The notes under the pieces: generated by a model
Told to the model about the DNA's origin: nothing
What the model saw: the letters and a program-made list of their open reading frames with translations, nothing else
Database searches by the model: none
Source of the DNA: Marinobacter sp. B9-2
GTDB lineage: Bacteria; Pseudomonadota; Gammaproteobacteria; Pseudomonadales; Oleiphilaceae
NCBI GenBank assembly: GCA_003030785.1
Contig: PYVH01000006.1
Coordinates: 1 to 63,168 of the forward strand
DNA: 63,168 nucleotides
Direction: 5' to 3'
Made by a program: the position numbers and the translations under genes
Shown here: positions 61,045-63,168 of the stretch, in pieces
Position numbering within the stretch: position 1 is the first letter of the stretch
Layout of the letters: every line of letters begins with the position of its first letter

Positions 61045-62796
61045 ATGCCGCATCGCGCCCACCTGTTCTCACTCCGGATGGCTCACGCATTCCGGGAAGC
61101 CTGCATTGATGAACCCTATCGGGGGCGCCGTTTCCTGCGCGACCTGATGGCCGGTGTGACGGTGGGCATTATCGCCATACCACTGGCCATGGCGCTGGCG
61201 ATTGCCAGCGGTGTTGCGCCGCAATATGGGCTCTATACCGCTATTATTGCCGGATTTGTGATCGCCCTGACTGGCGGCAGCCGGTTCAGTATCTCCGGCC
61301 CCACGGCCGCCTTCGTCGTTATTCTGTACCCCATCGCCCAGAGCTATGGCCTGGGTGGTCTGTTGCTGGCCACTTTGATGTCCGGCGTTCTGCTGATTCT
61401 CATGGCCCTGATGCGCCTGGGCCGCTTCATCGAATACATTCCCGAGTCTGTCACCCTGGGCTTCACCGGCGGCATTGCGGTGGTGATTGCCACTCTGCAG
61501 ATCCGGGACTTCCTGGGCCTGCCGGTTGGCGAAATGCCCGAACACTACTGGGACAAGCTTGCAGTGCTGGCCGGCGCGCTGCCGGAGTTTGATGGCATGA
61601 GCACGCTCGTGGCGGGTGTTACTCTCACCTGCATGTTGCTCTGGCCAAGGCTGAAAACCCCGGTGCCACCCCACCTGCCGGCCGTGGTGATCGGGAGTCT
61701 TCTGGCGCTGTGGTTGAATGCCCAGGGCGCTGCTGTTGAAACCATCGGCTCAAGGTTTTCCTATCTGTTGCCGGATGGTTCGGTGGGGGCGGGTATCCCG
61801 CCTTTCCTGCCGGAATTTACCTGGCCCTGGCAACGGGCGGGGGCATCGGGCGAGCCGATCGGGGTTTCCTGGTCGCTGGTCCGGGATCTGCTGCCAGCGG
61901 CCTTTGCCATCGCCATGCTGGGTGCTATTGAATCCCTGCTCTGTGCCGTGGTTCTGGATGGCATGACCGGCAAACGTCACAGCGCCAACAGCGAGTTGAT
62001 GGGGCAGGGCCTTGGCAACATCGTTACGCCGTTTTTCGGCGGCATTACTGCGACTGCAGCCATTGCACGCTCGGCAGCCAATTACCGCGCCGGCGCCGAG
62101 TCACCGGTATCCGCAATGGTTCATTCCCTGGTGGTGCTACTCGCCCTGGTTTCGCTGGCGGGCCTTCTGGCCTATTTGCCCATGCCGGCCATGGCGGCCC
62201 TGCTGATGATGGTGGCCTGGAACATGAGTGAGGCGCCCAAGTCGCTGCATCTGCTAAAAACGGCGCCGCGCAGTGACATCCTGGTGTTTCTCACCTGTTT
62301 TTCGCTCACGGTATTGCTGGACATGGTGATTGCCATTACCACCGGCGTTTTGCTGGCGGCAGTCCTTTTCATGCGGGAAATGGCGCAAATGACCAGAGTC
62401 ACGGATATCACCCTGAGCAAACGGATTGCTGACGTCCGACTGCCCGAGGGCTGGCAGGTCTTCAAAATTAACGGGCCCCTGTTCTTTGCCGCCGCCGACC
62501 GGATTTTCGGCGAGCTGGCGGCGCTCTCCCGCAATGCCCGCGGCTTCATCCTGTATATGGACGGCGTCACGATCCTCGATGCCGGCGGGCTGTCTGCACT
62601 GAACAAACTGATTGCCACCTGTGAACGGGACGGCACACAAATCGTCATTGCCGATCTACAGTTCCAGCCGTTGAAAACCCTTGCTCGCGCCGGTGTCGCG
62701 CCAGTGCCTGGTGTTAGCCGCTATACGCCCTCCCTGGAAGAAGCCTTGCGCCTGATCAGCCTACCCGCGTGTGAATCTGAAAAGCCCTCCAGATAA
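61045..62796 (+). CDS. SulP-family inorganic anion transporter with STAS domain
   Basis: A 583-aa inner-membrane transporter of the SLC26/SulP family. About 12-14 helices cover residues 30-440, with IPLAMALAIASGVAPQYGLYTAIIAGF and SGPTAAFVVIL in the first third and FFGGITATAAIARSAANYRAG in the second. The C-terminal STAS domain (QVFKINGPLFFAAADRIF, YMDGVTILDAGGLSALNKL) regulates transport. Relatives carry sulfate, bicarbonate, or organic anions; the substrate is not decided here. It is divergent from the RHH gene. Confidence 0.92.
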   Translation: MPHRAHLFSLRMAHAFREACIDEPYRGRRFLRDLMAGVTVGIIAIPLAMALAIASGVAPQYGLYTAIIAGFVIALTGGSRFSISGPTAAFVVILYPIAQSYGLGGLLLATLMSGVLLILMALMRLGRFIEYIPESVTLGFTGGIAVVIATLQIRDFLGLPVGEMPEHYWDKLAVLAGALPEFDGMSTLVAGVTLTCMLLWPRLKTPVPPHLPAVVIGSLLALWLNAQGAAVETIGSRFSYLLPDGSVGAGIPPFLPEFTWPWQRAGASGEPIGVSWSLVRDLLPAAFAIAMLGAIESLLCAVVLDGMTGKRHSANSELMGQGLGNIVTPFFGGITATAAIARSAANYRAGAESPVSAMVHSLVVLLALVSLAGLLAYLPMPAMAALLMMVAWNMSEAPKSLHLLKTAPRSDILVFLTCFSLTVLLDMVIAITTGVLLAAVLFMREMAQMTRVTDITLSKRIADVRLPEGWQVFKINGPLFFAAADRIFGELAALSRNARGFILYMDGVTILDAGGLSALNKLIATCERDGTQIVIADLQFQPLKTLARAGVAPVPGVSRYTPSLEEALRLISLPACESEKPSR

Positions 62797-62867
62797 AACA
62801 TTGATTCTTAAAGTCTCAGGATGGTTTACCCTTAGGCGATGAGAATACTTCCAAAAAGAGGAATGCC

Positions 62868-63168
62868 ATGCTGCCTTTCCGGCTGATCGACCGAGCGAAA
62901 TTTGTGCTGGAGCGCCAACTCGTGAAGGGGGCGGGGTTTCAGCTTCTTGTCGTTGGTATCTTTATCGGCCTGATCTCGCTGATCGGTGGCCTCCTGGTCG
63001 TTCCCCAGGGCGGGTTCGAGGAGCCGGGCTCGGCCATCTGGTGGGCTTTCCTGAGGCTCACCGACCCCGGTTACCTGGGCGACGACGTAGGGACCTGGCA
63101 GCGCTTTGTCTCAACCCTGCTGACCATCAGCGGCTATGTGGTGTTCATGGGTACCCTGGTGGCCATCC
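62868..63168 (+). CDS. CASTOR/POLLUX-related putative ion channel, 5' part only
   Basis: The window ends inside this gene, after about 100 codons. The ATG at 62868 has AGAGGA upstream. The N-terminal part has a hydrophobic helix (LLVVGIFIGLISLIGGLLV), a pore-like segment WWAFLRLTDPGYLGDD, and the start of a second helix (GYVVFMGTLVAI), which resembles bacterial homologues of the plant nuclear channels CASTOR and POLLUX. The C-terminal RCK-type domain expected for the family lies outside the window. Confidence 0.75.
   Translation, partial: MLPFRLIDRAKFVLERQLVKGAGFQLLVVGIFIGLISLIGGLLVVPQGGFEEPGSAIWWAFLRLTDPGYLGDDVGTWQRFVSTLLTISGYVVFMGTLVAI

Overview
The window looks like a chromosomal segment of a marine gammaproteobacterium of the Marinobacter type. 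The evidence is a GC content near 58 %, Pseudomonas-like gene orders (rpe-gph-trpEGDC; djlA-murU-amgK // lptD-surA-pdxA-rsmA-apaH), a TRAP transporter, a betaine-type osmolyte transporter and SlmA. Genus is inferred from protein style and gene order, not from a database search. No rRNA, tRNA, CRISPR array, prophage or insertion sequence was seen. About 63 protein genes cover most of the sequence.

Layout. 37-5014 (minus): molybdate transporter modABC, a lysophospholipase-like hydrolase, a sterol-desaturase-family gene lacking its catalytic core, and a GST. 5155-6944: a META-domain lipoprotein and a convergent solute-binding lipoprotein. 7028-10195 (minus): quaternary-amine ABC transporter proXWV. 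10496-13735 (plus): M14 peptidase, hydrolase, GST, DUF4202 protein. 13893-19401 (minus): rpe-gph-trpE-trpG-trpD-trpC. 19519-31086: envelope block (MurNAc recycling murU/amgK, LptD, SurA), then pdxA, rsmA, apaH, a DUF423 protein, thiS and thiG. 31177-46468: slmA, an IMPase-like protein, an aminotransferase, a PstS-OmpA fusion, a chemoreceptor, a GGDEF-EAL protein, an AraC regulator, an RND efflux pair, a small DnaJ protein and a secretin-domain protein. 46556-47878: DAHP synthase preceded by an aromatic leader peptide and attenuator. 47823-57435: LysE exporter, dihydrolipoyl-dehydrogenase-like flavoprotein, DUF2061 protein, Dps, flavoprotein plus cyclopropane synthase, TRAP transporter, ferritin-like protein. 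57554-63168: GH84 hydrolase, shortened SIMPL protein, macrodomain, ChaN-like lipoprotein, ribbon-helix-helix regulator, SulP transporter, and the start of a CASTOR/POLLUX-type channel.

Most striking observations. (1) A 45-codon leader upstream of DAHP synthase has nine aromatic codons in an 11-codon stretch using Phe, Tyr and Trp. It is followed by a strong terminator whose 3' arm is duplicated exactly just after the aromatic codons, which fits ribosome-mediated attenuation sensing all three aromatic amino acids. (2) Three intergenic elements of about 85-107 bp share a conserved core but carry different, internally complementary arms. All three lie just 3' of a stop codon and in the same orientation as that gene. 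(3) Two genes (sterol-desaturase family and SIMPL) appear to have lost their central third to half in frame. (4) A perfect 19-bp palindrome lies between a ribbon-helix-helix gene and a SulP transporter.
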